Shown: positions 1 to 8,527 of the stretch, in pieces
How positions within the stretch are numbered: position 1 is the stretch's first letter
How the letters are laid out: each line of letters starts with the position of its first letter
Origin: Mycobacterium sp. 852002-51971_SCH5477799-a
GTDB taxonomy: Bacteria > Actinomycetota > Actinomycetes > Mycobacteriales > Mycobacteriaceae
Assembly: GCF_001667145.1 (NCBI RefSeq)
Contig: NZ_LZIF01000014.1
Coordinates: 62,001-126,000, forward strand
DNA length: 64,000 bases
Direction of reading: 5' to 3'
Made by a program: the position numbers and the translations under genes
The notes under the pieces: model-generated
Told to the model about the DNA's origin: nothing
The model's input: the letters and a program-made list of their open reading frames with translations, nothing else
The model's database searches: none

Positions 1-861
1 GTAGGCCGTTGTGGCAGCCCAGCTCGCCCGAGGCCATCAAGGCGCGCAACCCGGCCAGCAGTCCGTCGTGATTGCGTTGGGCTTGGCTGCGGGTATCGCG
101 TCGGACCGCGTCCTCATCGGTAGCTCGTCGACGAAGGGTGCGTGATCCTCCGGGTTGCACGCACCGGGAGCGGCCAGCTTGGCCAGCACCGGTTCCATCG
201 TGGCCCGCGCCTCAGGCGTCAGATAGCCGGTGATGGGCGACATCCCGTCGTACTGCTGGTCGCCGATGGTGATGCCGCGCTTGCGGGCGCGCTCCGTATC
301 GCTGAAGTCCCCGTCGGGGTTGAGCCAGTCCATGATGCGTTGGGCGTACTTGGCCAGTTCATCGGGACGATACCCGCCCGCCTTGGCAGCGAGGTCGGCG
401 TCGGCGGCCTCGCGGGTCGGCAGGTCGACCGCGGCGGGCAGGTGAGCAAAGAAGCCGCGGATCACCCGCACGTGCCCATCGCCGATGAGCCCCTTGCGTT
501 GGACGGCCGCCGTTGCGGCCAAGTTGGGCGCCAACAGTTCGCCGGTGAGCGCCCGACGTTCGCCGAGGTCGGCGGCCTCGTCGATGCGCCGCCCGGCCTC
601 GGCCTTGGTGATGCGCAACCGATCGGCGAGCGCCGAGCGCAACGTGCCGCCCAGTTCTGCGTCGCCGGCCTGGGCACCGACTTGGTTGATCAGGACGTGC
701 TGTGGTGCTCGCAGGCGACGCGCGACGCGTTCCATGCGTTCCAGTGCGCGCAGTCGTTCTGGGGTGGTCAGCGCCTCAAAAGTCAACTTGCACAGGCGGT
801 CCACGTCGTCGTCGAGCGCGTCGAGAACATCGACGACCTCTTCACGGCTGCTCGAACCCAT
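1..861 (-). pseudogene. 13E12 repeat family (DUF222) protein, frameshifted, 3' end beyond the window edge
   Basis: The N-terminal part, starting at the ATG ending at 861, is a typical DUF222/13E12 domain. It has the family opening ([20 protein letters not shown]) and the INQVGAQ and [13 protein letters not shown] segments. Around position 118-121 the frame shifts: after VDELP the original frame gives unrelated residues and stops at 37-39. The next frame continues a family-like sequence ([20 protein letters not shown]...GELGCHNGL) to the window edge. One missing base explains this. The normal C-terminal HNH endonuclease region would lie outside the window. 13E12 genes are multicopy in mycobacteria and often degraded. 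The shift could be a real pseudogenising deletion or a sequencing error. Confidence 0.8.
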
Positions 862-946
862 GCCTCAAATCGTAGGAAGCACCACCGACAAGAATCGCGG
901 CTTTGTAGCCACTGAAACCAAAGTGGCACAAGGGATTTAACGGCGG

Positions 947-1714
947 CTAGCGCGCTGCCGAATCGGGCTCCGGCGCACCGTTGCCCTCGTCGTCGGGTGC
1001 GTGCCCGCGCCATTTTCGGTAGCCACGATGCGCGGCGAACGCGCCGACGACGGCGCTCACGCACCACACCGCGATCGCCGCGTAGGCCAACGGTGACGAC
1101 CGGTTCCCGATCGAAGCGCCCAGCGCGGTGTAGGCGAAGGCGCGCGGGGACGAGCCGATGAACGCGCCAACGGCCATCTGCCACACCGGAACTCCGAACG
1201 CGCCGAACGCATACGAGGCCAGCGCATCTGAGATGCCGGGGACGAAGCGCTGGCCGACGACCGCCCACAGTCCGCCGCGTCCGATCAGGGCGTCGATGCG
1301 ATCGGCGCGCGCCGTACCCAGCAGCGCGCGTGCGCTGTCGCGGCCGGCGCGCCGCCCGACGAAACTCGCGACGATCGCGGTGCCCACCGTCGCGCCCAGC
1401 GTCACGAAGACGCCCAGCAGCGGACCGAACAGCAACCCACTGCCCGCGGCCAGTATCGAGCCCGGAACGAACAACGCGCCCACGACCGCCGAGACCACGA
1501 CGTAGGCCAGGGGTGCCGCCGGTCCGGTCACGGACACCACGCGACGGATCTCGTCGATGTTGATCACCCGCGCGACGGCCACCAGATAGAAGACCACGCC
1601 CAGAAACCCGGCGAACACGGCCAGCCGCACGATGTGGGACCGTCGCGATGTCGGTGGCGGACCGTCGGTGTCGTCCATGTTGACCATGATTGTTCCGCAC
1701 CGCCGCTCGCTCAT
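947..1714 (-). CDS. TVP38/TMEM64 (VTT domain) family membrane protein
   Basis: A 255-residue integral membrane protein with about five or six hydrophobic segments. The central motif (PGSILAAGSGLLFGPLLGVF, then VTLGATVGTAIVASFVGRRAGRD) is the conserved VTT/SNARE-associated core. A second conserved stretch, GQRFVPGISDALASYAFGAF, follows. Family members act in membrane lipid homeostasis and scrambling-like processes; the substrate here is unknown. The start is uncertain: ATGs at codons 10 and 13 are also possible, and the first ATG lies inside a small inverted repeat. The gene is divergent from the DUF2235 gene. The C-terminus is charged and probably cytoplasmic. Confidence 0.8.
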   Translation of the reverse strand: MSERRCGTIMVNMDDTDGPPPTSRRSHIVRLAVFAGFLGVVFYLVAVARVINIDEIRRVVSVTGPAAPLAYVVVSAVVGALFVPGSILAAGSGLLFGPLLGVFVTLGATVGTAIVASFVGRRAGRDSARALLGTARADRIDALIGRGGLWAVVGQRFVPGISDALASYAFGAFGVPVWQMAVGAFIGSSPRAFAYTALGASIGNRSSPLAYAAIAVWCVSAVVGAFAAHRGYRKWRGHAPDDEGNGAPEPDSAAR

Positions 1715-1809
1715 CCCCGCCGGGGATTTTCAACACGCCGCGGTGCGGGCGCGGTCGTCGTAGAGTGCCGCATATCAGGGAGTCGAATTCTGGTGAGAGG
1801 CCTTCCCCG

Positions 1810-2928
1810 ATGACCGAGCAGCCTGTGCCGCCGAAAGGCAAGCGGATAGTCGTCTGCCTGGACGGCACCGCGAACCAGATAGGAGCCGGCAACCTCACCA
1901 ATGTCGCCAAGCTTTTCGAGCTGCTCGACAAGAACGATCCCAGCACTCAACTGGTTTACTATGACCCCGGTGTGGGCACGCTGGCGCCGGCCGCCGCGCA
2001 CTCGGCGGTGCGGCGCTCGGTGTCGCTGCTGATCGAGAAGGCGTTCGGTGCAGGCCTGAAAGACAATGTCGCACAGGCATACCGGTATGTGATGGAGCAT
2101 TGGCGTCCCGGCGACGCGGTGTACATCTTCGGTTTCAGCCGCGGCGCCTACACGGCGCGCGCGTTGGCGGGCATGCTGCTGCGGCCGGGACTGATGCGGC
2201 CGGGTTCGGAGAACCTGCTGCCTTACGCGGTCGAGAAGTACGCCATCAACCGGCCTTTCACACAGGATGAGTTTGACCGCTGGGCCGAGTTCGCCCGCGC
2301 GTTCTGCTGGCGCACCGACGGCGAGCCGCTGTTTTCCGTGGTGCGCCAAAACAGTCCGAACCAGGTGTGGCACTACGCCGTGCCCGTGGCGTATCTCGGA
2401 CTGTGGGACACCGTCAAGGCGGCCGGCTTCCTGCGGTTCGGCAGCCTGCGATGGCCCTACACGCGTTCGCTGCCCAACGTGGCCCGCATCCGCCACGCCG
2501 TCTCGATCGACGAGCGACGCCGGCCGTACCGTGAATATCTCATCCAACGGCACCCGCAGGGCCTCGAGGAACGCTGGTTCCCCGGTGTGCACGCCGACGT
2601 CGGCGGCACGTTTATGCCCGACCACCGGCTTGCCGCGATTGCGTTGAAATGGATCGTCGACGGAATCACCGACGAACTGGCGATCGACGCGACGGCCTAC
2701 CGGCGGCAGTGCGCGGTGACCGAAGACTTTGCGTACGCGCCGATCCACAACAACGGGAAGTTGTGGTACCTGGTCGGACGCCGGCGTCGGCCGATGAACC
2801 CCGACGCACTGGTGCACCCGAGCGTGTTGGCGCGCCGTCGTGACAATCCGGGCTACTTACCGAACCTGACCGACGAGCAGCAACGGCTGTCCGCCGACCC
2901 GAAAGATTGGATGTCTCCCGCGTTGTGA
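1810..2928 (+). CDS. DUF2235 family alpha/beta hydrolase (Tle1-like phospholipase fold)
   Basis: A 372-residue protein. It has the DUF2235 N-terminal signature VVCLDGTANQ (residues 14-23) and a nucleophile elbow GFSRGA (108-113, Ser110). A GLWDTV motif and a late GVHADVGG motif supply the likely Asp and His of the triad. The family shares its catalytic domain with Tle1 type-VI-secreted phospholipases, but most actinobacterial members are uncharacterised. No signal peptide or transmembrane helix is obvious. The ATG at 1810 is chosen because GAGAGG lies about 9 nt upstream; the frame stays open further 5' but that part looks non-coding. It is followed after 13 nt by an HKD protein gene, so the two are probably co-transcribed. 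Confidence 0.82.
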   Translation: MTEQPVPPKGKRIVVCLDGTANQIGAGNLTNVAKLFELLDKNDPSTQLVYYDPGVGTLAPAAAHSAVRRSVSLLIEKAFGAGLKDNVAQAYRYVMEHWRPGDAVYIFGFSRGAYTARALAGMLLRPGLMRPGSENLLPYAVEKYAINRPFTQDEFDRWAEFARAFCWRTDGEPLFSVVRQNSPNQVWHYAVPVAYLGLWDTVKAAGFLRFGSLRWPYTRSLPNVARIRHAVSIDERRRPYREYLIQRHPQGLEERWFPGVHADVGGTFMPDHRLAAIALKWIVDGITDELAIDATAYRRQCAVTEDFAYAPIHNNGKLWYLVGRRRRPMNPDALVHPSVLARRRDNPGYLPNLTDEQQRLSADPKDWMSPAL

Positions 2929-2941
2929 AGGAGCAACCGCC

Positions 2942-3523
2942 ATGGCACTGAGTTCGCTGACCGAGCTGGACCAATACAAAGCCGCGCCCTTCCCCCCGGG
3001 CTATCCCGACGACACAAGGACGTTCTACAGTCCGGTCGATCAGGTGCACCAAGCGCTCAAGGCCCTGTTGAGCTCGGCCGACAAGACCATCGTCGTGGCG
3101 ATGTATGGTTACGACGACACCGAACTCAATGCGGTGCTCCAGTCGGCGCTGAACGACGAAAAGATCTATGTACAAATGAGTCTCGACTCCACGCAGGCCG
3201 CCGGAAAGTCCGAACACGCTCTGCTGGCCCCATGGCTCAACGACAAGGTCGGCAACAGCATCGCGATCGGTCACAGTGAGAAGTCGGCGATCATGCACTT
3301 GAAGATGGTGATCATCGACGGCGTCGACGTCATCACCGGTTCCACGAACTGGTCCACCGGCGGAGAATCCAAGCAGGACAACCAACTCACCGTGATCCGG
3401 GACCCATATGTGTGCGCGGAAGCTCGCTCGCGGATCGACATCATCCACGACGGCATGCTCAAGCAGATGGCCGCGCGGGCTGGGTCCGGAAGCGCACCCC
3501 AGGGTGGCCCTGCCGCTACTTGA
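2942..3523 (+). CDS. Phospholipase D-like (single HKD motif) protein
   Basis: A 193-residue protein with one HxK(x)4D motif (His119, Lys121, Asp126) followed by GSTNWS. This is the arrangement of Nuc-type phosphodiesterases, which dimerise to build one active site. The length fits a single-HKD enzyme. No signal peptide is seen, so action is probably cytoplasmic unless it is exported with help. AAGGAG lies upstream of the ATG. The substrate could be phospholipid or nucleic acid; the sequence does not decide. The gene ends 8 bp inside the convergent recD gene. Confidence 0.8.
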   Translation: MALSSLTELDQYKAAPFPPGYPDDTRTFYSPVDQVHQALKALLSSADKTIVVAMYGYDDTELNAVLQSALNDEKIYVQMSLDSTQAAGKSEHALLAPWLNDKVGNSIAIGHSEKSAIMHLKMVIIDGVDVITGSTNWSTGGESKQDNQLTVIRDPYVCAEARSRIDIIHDGMLKQMAARAGSGSAPQGGPAAT

Positions 3524-5228
3524 CCGACCGCAGCCGTTGCCGCAATCCGGTGGCGCGCACCGCCCGGCGTTGGAGCGCCGCGCGGATCGATGCCTCGGGG
3601 CCCGCCACCCGGACCTTGGTCTTCGCCCGGGTCACCGCCGTGTAAAACAATTCTCGCGTCAGCAGACGCGAATCTTCCGGCGGTATCAGCACCGTCACCT
3701 CGTCGGCCTGGCTGCCCTGGCTCTTGTGGATGGTCATGGCATGCATCGTCTCAACCTCGCCGAGGCGGCTGGTCGCGAAGTTCAGCGGCCCGGTGGCGCC
3801 GGCGACGACGGCACGCAGGCCGTCGGCGGCGGCCACGGTCACTCCGGTGTCGCCGTTGTAGAGGCGCAGCCCGTAGTCGTTCGCCGTCACCAGCAAGGGA
3901 CGGCCGGCGTACCACTGCGACCAGGCCGGCTGGCCGGTCGCTTCGGCAATCCACTTCTGCACCTGCGTGTTCCAGTGCGTCGCCCCGTAGGGTCCCTCGC
4001 GGTGCGCACACAACAGCCGGTGTTCGTCCAGCGTCGCCAACGCCTCGGCCGCCGCGCCCAGCAGCGCGGCCGAGCGCAGCCGCAGCGCGTGAGCGACCAG
4101 CACCCCACGCAGCCGCTCGGCCGGGCGCTCGGTGTTCACCCACTCGATGTGTTCACCGCCGGCAGCCAGCAATTGCACGACACGGTCCGCCTCGCCGACC
4201 CGGATCGCCTCGGCCAGGGCGCCGATCGACGTGCCGAATCGGTGCGGTGTGTGCAGGGCCGCGACCCGCACGTCGTCGCGGGCGGCCAATCCGTCCACCA
4301 GGTCCGCGAGCACGGCACCGGCTTCCACCGAGGCCAACTGGTCGGGGTCACCGACCAGAATCAGCCGGGTGTCCGGCCGGACCGCCTCGACCAGCCGGGC
4401 CATCATCGTCAACGACACCATCGACGTCTCGTCGACCACGATGACGTCGTGCGGTAGTCGATTGCCGCGATTGTGCTTGAAGCGCACCGACGTATCCGGC
4501 CGGGGGCCCAGGAGGCGATGCAGCGTGGTTCCGGGCAGGCCGGTCAGCCGCGCCCTGTCCGCCGCGGTGAGCTCCTGGCTTCCCGCGGCCACCGCCTCGG
4601 CCAGCCGTGCCGCCGCCTTGCCGGTCGGTGCGGCCAGTGCAATCCGCGGTCTCGGCAGGCCGGCCCGCTCCGCCTGTTCGACCAGCAGGGCGAGCAGGCG
4701 CGCGACCGTGGTGGTCTTGCCGGTGCCGGGGCCACCCGTCAGCACGGTCAGCGCCTGCGCGACCGCGATCTCGGCGGCCGCCCGCTGCTCCTCATAGCCG
4801 GGGCCGAAAAGCCGTTCGTAGCTCGCCGGTTCGATGTCGGCGGGGGCCACCGAAAGGGCCAGCAGGTCGGCGCACACCTGCTCTTCCTCGAGCCAATACC
4901 TGTCGAAATACAGCAGGTCGCCGAACAACCGCAGCACCGGCGGCGACCCGAGCAACGCACTCGCGCGCACCGCCGCCATCCAGTCATCGGTGCCGGGCCA
5001 GGGCAGGTCGGCTTCGTCGAACTGGTCGTGCACCGCGCGCAGATCGACGCAGACCGAACCGCCCCGCAACGCGCGTACCACCAGGGCGACCGCGAGCGCC
5101 ACGCGCTCGTCGGGTTCGCCCGTGAGCGAGGTAAGTCGTTGCGCCACATGGATATCGGCGGGTTCGAATACACCGGCGTCGCTGAACGTGCGCAGCAGCC
5201 CGGTCGCGGACATGACTTCCACCGTCAC
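3516..5228 (-). CDS. recD: Exodeoxyribonuclease V subunit alpha, RecD
   Basis: A 570-residue SF1B helicase, close to the M. tuberculosis RecD length. Visible motifs are Walker A GGPGTGKTTT, motif II VIVVDETSM, LVGDPDQLASVEAGAVL, and the late motifs AMTIHKSQGSQADEV and ELFYTAVTRAK. The start is taken as the GTG at 5228-5226, overlapping the recB stop in GTGA, because homology begins there (SATGLLRTFSDAGVF). RecD provides the 5'-3' motor of RecBCD. In mycobacteria RecBCD is known to act in single-strand annealing, while AdnAB does the main recombinational resection. Last gene of the recC-recB-recD operon. Confidence 0.95.
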   Translation of the reverse strand: MTVEVMSATGLLRTFSDAGVFEPADIHVAQRLTSLTGEPDERVALAVALVVRALRGGSVCVDLRAVHDQFDEADLPWPGTDDWMAAVRASALLGSPPVLRLFGDLLYFDRYWLEEEQVCADLLALSVAPADIEPASYERLFGPGYEEQRAAAEIAVAQALTVLTGGPGTGKTTTVARLLALLVEQAERAGLPRPRIALAAPTGKAAARLAEAVAAGSQELTAADRARLTGLPGTTLHRLLGPRPDTSVRFKHNRGNRLPHDVIVVDETSMVSLTMMARLVEAVRPDTRLILVGDPDQLASVEAGAVLADLVDGLAARDDVRVAALHTPHRFGTSIGALAEAIRVGEADRVVQLLAAGGEHIEWVNTERPAERLRGVLVAHALRLRSAALLGAAAEALATLDEHRLLCAHREGPYGATHWNTQVQKWIAEATGQPAWSQWYAGRPLLVTANDYGLRLYNGDTGVTVAAADGLRAVVAGATGPLNFATSRLGEVETMHAMTIHKSQGSQADEVTVLIPPEDSRLLTRELFYTAVTRAKTKVRVAGPEASIRAALQRRAVRATGLRQRLRSVK

Positions 5229-8200
5229 GCGGCCACCCCCTGGGCATCGAGCAGATTCGACAGGGCCGCGATCAATGGCCAGGGCGGCCGCCAGTCGAAC
5301 ACGCCCGCCGGGTGGCCGTCGAGCACGGGCGTCCGCGCGCCGCACATGCCCCGCACGAACAGGTAGAGGACGCCGCCGAGGTGCCGGCTCGGATCGTAAT
5401 CGCTCAACCTCCAACGCAAAAACCGATGCAGCACAGCACAATACAACAGCGCCTGCAGTGGATAGTCCGAGTGCAACATCGCCTCGGCCATGCGTGATCG
5501 GTCGTAGTCGGCGGCGGTCAGCGGTCGTTCCGGGTCTCCGAGCCGGTTGGTCTTGTAATCCACCACCACGTAGCGGTGCCCCGCTCCGTCGGGAATGCGA
5601 AGCACGGCGTCGATCGACCCGGTGAGGTATCCGCGCAGCGACTGATCGCCGAGGCCGGGTTCGGCGAGCCGGTCGGCATAGGCGGCCAGCACATCGTCAT
5701 CCGGCAGATGCGCGCGCAACAGCGGCGCCACATCCGCGAGCCGAACCTCGGGCGCCGTCGAAGGACGGTCACCGCCTGCCAGGGGAAGCTCGAAGTCCAG
5801 TTCGCGCAACCGGTCCGGCAACCCGATCTGGCGTAGCGTCCTGCCATCCGTCGACGGGCCCAGCGGCGTGTCGTGCATCGGCACCATCGCCGCGGCCAGC
5901 TCGTCGGGGGCCACGGCGACCGGCCACCATGCAGAGTGGGCCCGGATCTGCGTCTCGAGCTCGGCGGCCAGGTCCTCGGCCAACGGGTCGGCCGTCTCCA
6001 GCACGGCGTGCACCAGGGTGCCGAATTTGGCGCCCGCCGGCAGGTCGGCCATCGGCGAGGGCACGTCCGGCCCGGCCACCGCCGACGCCAATGGAATGTC
6101 GCCGGCTTCGTCGTCGAGTTCACCGATTTCGGGTTCGCTGCTCACCCCGCTGGTCTGCGCCGCCCGGATCAAACCGGAATACGAGGTGCGCCGCCAACCG
6201 GTGTCGATGCCGCGGTGAAAGTGGCGGTTCCCCAGACGATCGGGCATCAGCTGGGCGGGCAGCGGCGGGGCAGGCGCCACCACCGATTCCTCGATGACCG
6301 GCCCGCCCGCCGCCTCCCACTCGCGCAGCCGGGCCATGGCATCGTCGTCGGAGATCCTGGCGGGTTCGCACCGGTCCGGCACCACCGGCTCGCCGGGCCG
6401 GCGACCGCGCAGCAGCCGCGACAGGCCGCCGTTGGGTTCGTAGTACGCCGGTGACCACCACGCCACCACCTGGGACTGGGCCCTGGTCATCGCGACGTAG
6501 GTCAATCGGCTGTCGTCGCTGGCGTCCTCCTTACGCCCCAGCCGCTCAACGGCTTTGAAGTCTGGGCTGTCCTTGCCGCCGACGTGCAGGCAGCGCGCGC
6601 CGTCCTCGTCGTGGAACAGCACCACGTCACTGTCCTGAGTGTTGCGGTTGAACGCGAACGGCAGATACACGATGGGGTATTGCAGGCCCTTGCTGACGAA
6701 GACGGTCATGATCTGCACGGCCGCGGCGTCGCTGTCGAGCCGGCGATTGCGTTCCGGCGCGCCGCTGCGCTCGTCACGCTGCCGGCGCAGCCAATCGCGC
6801 AGCGCGGGCAGGCCGTAGTGGTTGCGGTGCGCGACCTCCTGCAGTAGCTGGGTGACGTGCGCCAGGTCGGTCATGTGCCGCTCGCCGCCCCGCCAGGCGA
6901 GCACCCGGTTGCCCATGCCCAGCAATTGAGCGGCCTCGAAGATGGCCGCGACACCGCGTTCGCGGGCATGACCGGCCCACTCCCGCAGGGTTTTCCCGAC
7001 ATTGTCTGTGAGCGCGTCACCGCCGGCGGCCAGCGATTCGGCGGTCTCACCGAAGAACATCGTCGCGGCGGCCGCGCGCACCATCCCCGGCCGGTGCGGC
7101 TGGTCGAAGGCCTCCAGCAGGCACAGCCAATCCTCGGCGGCCTCGGAGGTGAACACGTCGGAGTTGCCCGTGTACACTGCCGGGACGCCCGCCGCGCAGA
7201 GGGCCTTGAAGCATGCCTGCGCGTCGCGGTGTTTCTCCACGATCACGGCGATGTCGCGGGCCTGCAGTGGTCGACCGGCGAACGTCGCCCCGCTGGCCAG
7301 CAAGGCGCGGATGTCCGACGCGAGATCGGCACCGATGTGCTCGCGCACCTCATCGATCGGTAGGTTCTGAACACCGCGGCGCCCCAACGCCTTCCGTGCG
7401 ACCACGCGCAGCCGGAACGGATCGTTGTGCGGTGCGCCGGCGAGCCGATGACCACGGTGGTGTGCGTCGACGTCGTTCACCACGATTGCGGGGTCACCGA
7501 GCTGGGCGCCGCGCAGCACCACCTGAAGCCGCTGCAGCAGCGCGGAGTCGCTGCGCCAGTTGGTGTCCAGCGTCCTGCGCTCACCGGCCGTCTCGGCCGC
7601 CCGCAGGTAGGTCACGATGTCACCCCCGCGAAACGCGTAGATAGCCTGTTTCGGGTCACCGATGAGGATCACGGTGGAGCGCCCACTGAAGGCCCGGTCG
7701 ATCACCTGCCACTGCACTGGGTCGGTGTCCTGGAACTCGTCGACCATGACGATGGGCCAGCGTTGGTGCATGCGTAGCCGGGCGGGGGAGTCGTCGGTGG
7801 TCAGCGCGTCGGCCAGGCGGATCAACAGATCGTCATAGCCCAGGACGCCCAGTCGGCGCTTGCGCGTATCCAGCTCGGCCAGAACCTCTTTGGCGAATTT
7901 GACGCTGGCGGCAGCGCGTGAATCGGGGTCCGGGTCGCGCGGCCGCAGCTCGGTCGACGGGTTGTTGACCACCGCTCGCGCCAGCCGCAGCGCCTCGCGG
8001 TAGTGCAGCGCCGGGTCGTCGCGCTCCTGGCCGAAGTGCGCCAGATACAGGTCGTCGACGATCTCGGTCACCAGGTCGTCGAGACTGTCGAGCAGCGTCA
8101 CGCTGGCCGCCGTGTCCCCGGCCACGCCGAGCGAGCGCAGCACCAGCTGGCAGAACTGATGGGTGGTGGCGATCGTCGCCGCGTCGAAGCCGGCCAGCGC

Positions 8201-8527
8201 GTCGCGAAGGCGCTGTCGGCGTGCCGCGCGCTGCTCGTCGGTGCCGTCCAGCAGGTATGCCACCACCTGGTTGTCGCCGATGGTCGACGGATCGGCGAAA
8301 GCTCGTACAGCATCTACCGTTTGGCAGCGGACGCGTTCGCGTAACTCTTGACTCGCGGCCCGGCCGAACGTGATGAGCAGCATCTGGTCGAGCGTCGCGG
8401 CACCGTCGGCGAGGTACCGCGTCACCAAAGAGGCCAGCGCGAAAGTCTTCCCGGTTCCCGCGCTGGCCTCCAGCACGGTGGTGGAGCGCTCGGCGGGAAG
8501 CGCACCCAGCAGGTCGAAGCGCTCCAT
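5225..8527 (-). CDS. recB: Exodeoxyribonuclease V subunit beta, RecB
   Basis: A 1100-residue UvrD-like helicase-nuclease. Walker A is EASAGTGKT (residues 20-28), motif II MVDEFQDTDPVQW, and the motif VI region LTYVAMTRAQSQV. The C-terminal nuclease signature VVVDYKTNRLGD is intact, so the nuclease is expected to be active. The ATG at 8527 overlaps the recC stop by one base (TGATG), consistent with translational coupling; the open frame further upstream lies within recC and is ignored. Confidence 0.96.
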   Translation of the reverse strand: MERFDLLGALPAERSTTVLEASAGTGKTFALASLVTRYLADGAATLDQMLLITFGRAASQELRERVRCQTVDAVRAFADPSTIGDNQVVAYLLDGTDEQRAARRQRLRDALAGFDAATIATTHQFCQLVLRSLGVAGDTAASVTLLDSLDDLVTEIVDDLYLAHFGQERDDPALHYREALRLARAVVNNPSTELRPRDPDPDSRAAASVKFAKEVLAELDTRKRRLGVLGYDDLLIRLADALTTDDSPARLRMHQRWPIVMVDEFQDTDPVQWQVIDRAFSGRSTVILIGDPKQAIYAFRGGDIVTYLRAAETAGERRTLDTNWRSDSALLQRLQVVLRGAQLGDPAIVVNDVDAHHRGHRLAGAPHNDPFRLRVVARKALGRRGVQNLPIDEVREHIGADLASDIRALLASGATFAGRPLQARDIAVIVEKHRDAQACFKALCAAGVPAVYTGNSDVFTSEAAEDWLCLLEAFDQPHRPGMVRAAAATMFFGETAESLAAGGDALTDNVGKTLREWAGHARERGVAAIFEAAQLLGMGNRVLAWRGGERHMTDLAHVTQLLQEVAHRNHYGLPALRDWLRRQRDERSGAPERNRRLDSDAAAVQIMTVFVSKGLQYPIVYLPFAFNRNTQDSDVVLFHDEDGARCLHVGGKDSPDFKAVERLGRKEDASDDSRLTYVAMTRAQSQVVAWWSPAYYEPNGGLSRLLRGRRPGEPVVPDRCEPARISDDDAMARLREWEAAGGPVIEESVVAPAPPLPAQLMPDRLGNRHFHRGIDTGWRRTSYSGLIRAAQTSGVSSEPEIGELDDEAGDIPLASAVAGPDVPSPMADLPAGAKFGTLVHAVLETADPLAEDLAAELETQIRAHSAWWPVAVAPDELAAAMVPMHDTPLGPSTDGRTLRQIGLPDRLRELDFELPLAGGDRPSTAPEVRLADVAPLLRAHLPDDDVLAAYADRLAEPGLGDQSLRGYLTGSIDAVLRIPDGAGHRYVVVDYKTNRLGDPERPLTAADYDRSRMAEAMLHSDYPLQALLYCAVLHRFLRWRLSDYDPSRHLGGVLYLFVRGMCGARTPVLDGHPAGVFDWRPPWPLIAALSNLLDAQGVAA

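Noticed and set aside
1713..1727. Inverted repeat ATCCCC-GCC-GGGGAT at the start of the TVP38 gene as an operator
   Set aside because: Short, GC-rich and overlapping the coding start; no partner regulator nearby, so chance is likely.
1690..1809. Longer 5' start for the DUF2235 protein
   Set aside because: The extra residues do not resemble the family, and the ATG at 1810 has a good ribosome site.
783..1946. A 387-codon minus-strand frame overlapping the TVP38 gene
   Set aside because: Arg-rich translation typical of a wrong frame; the TVP38 frame has the real domain.
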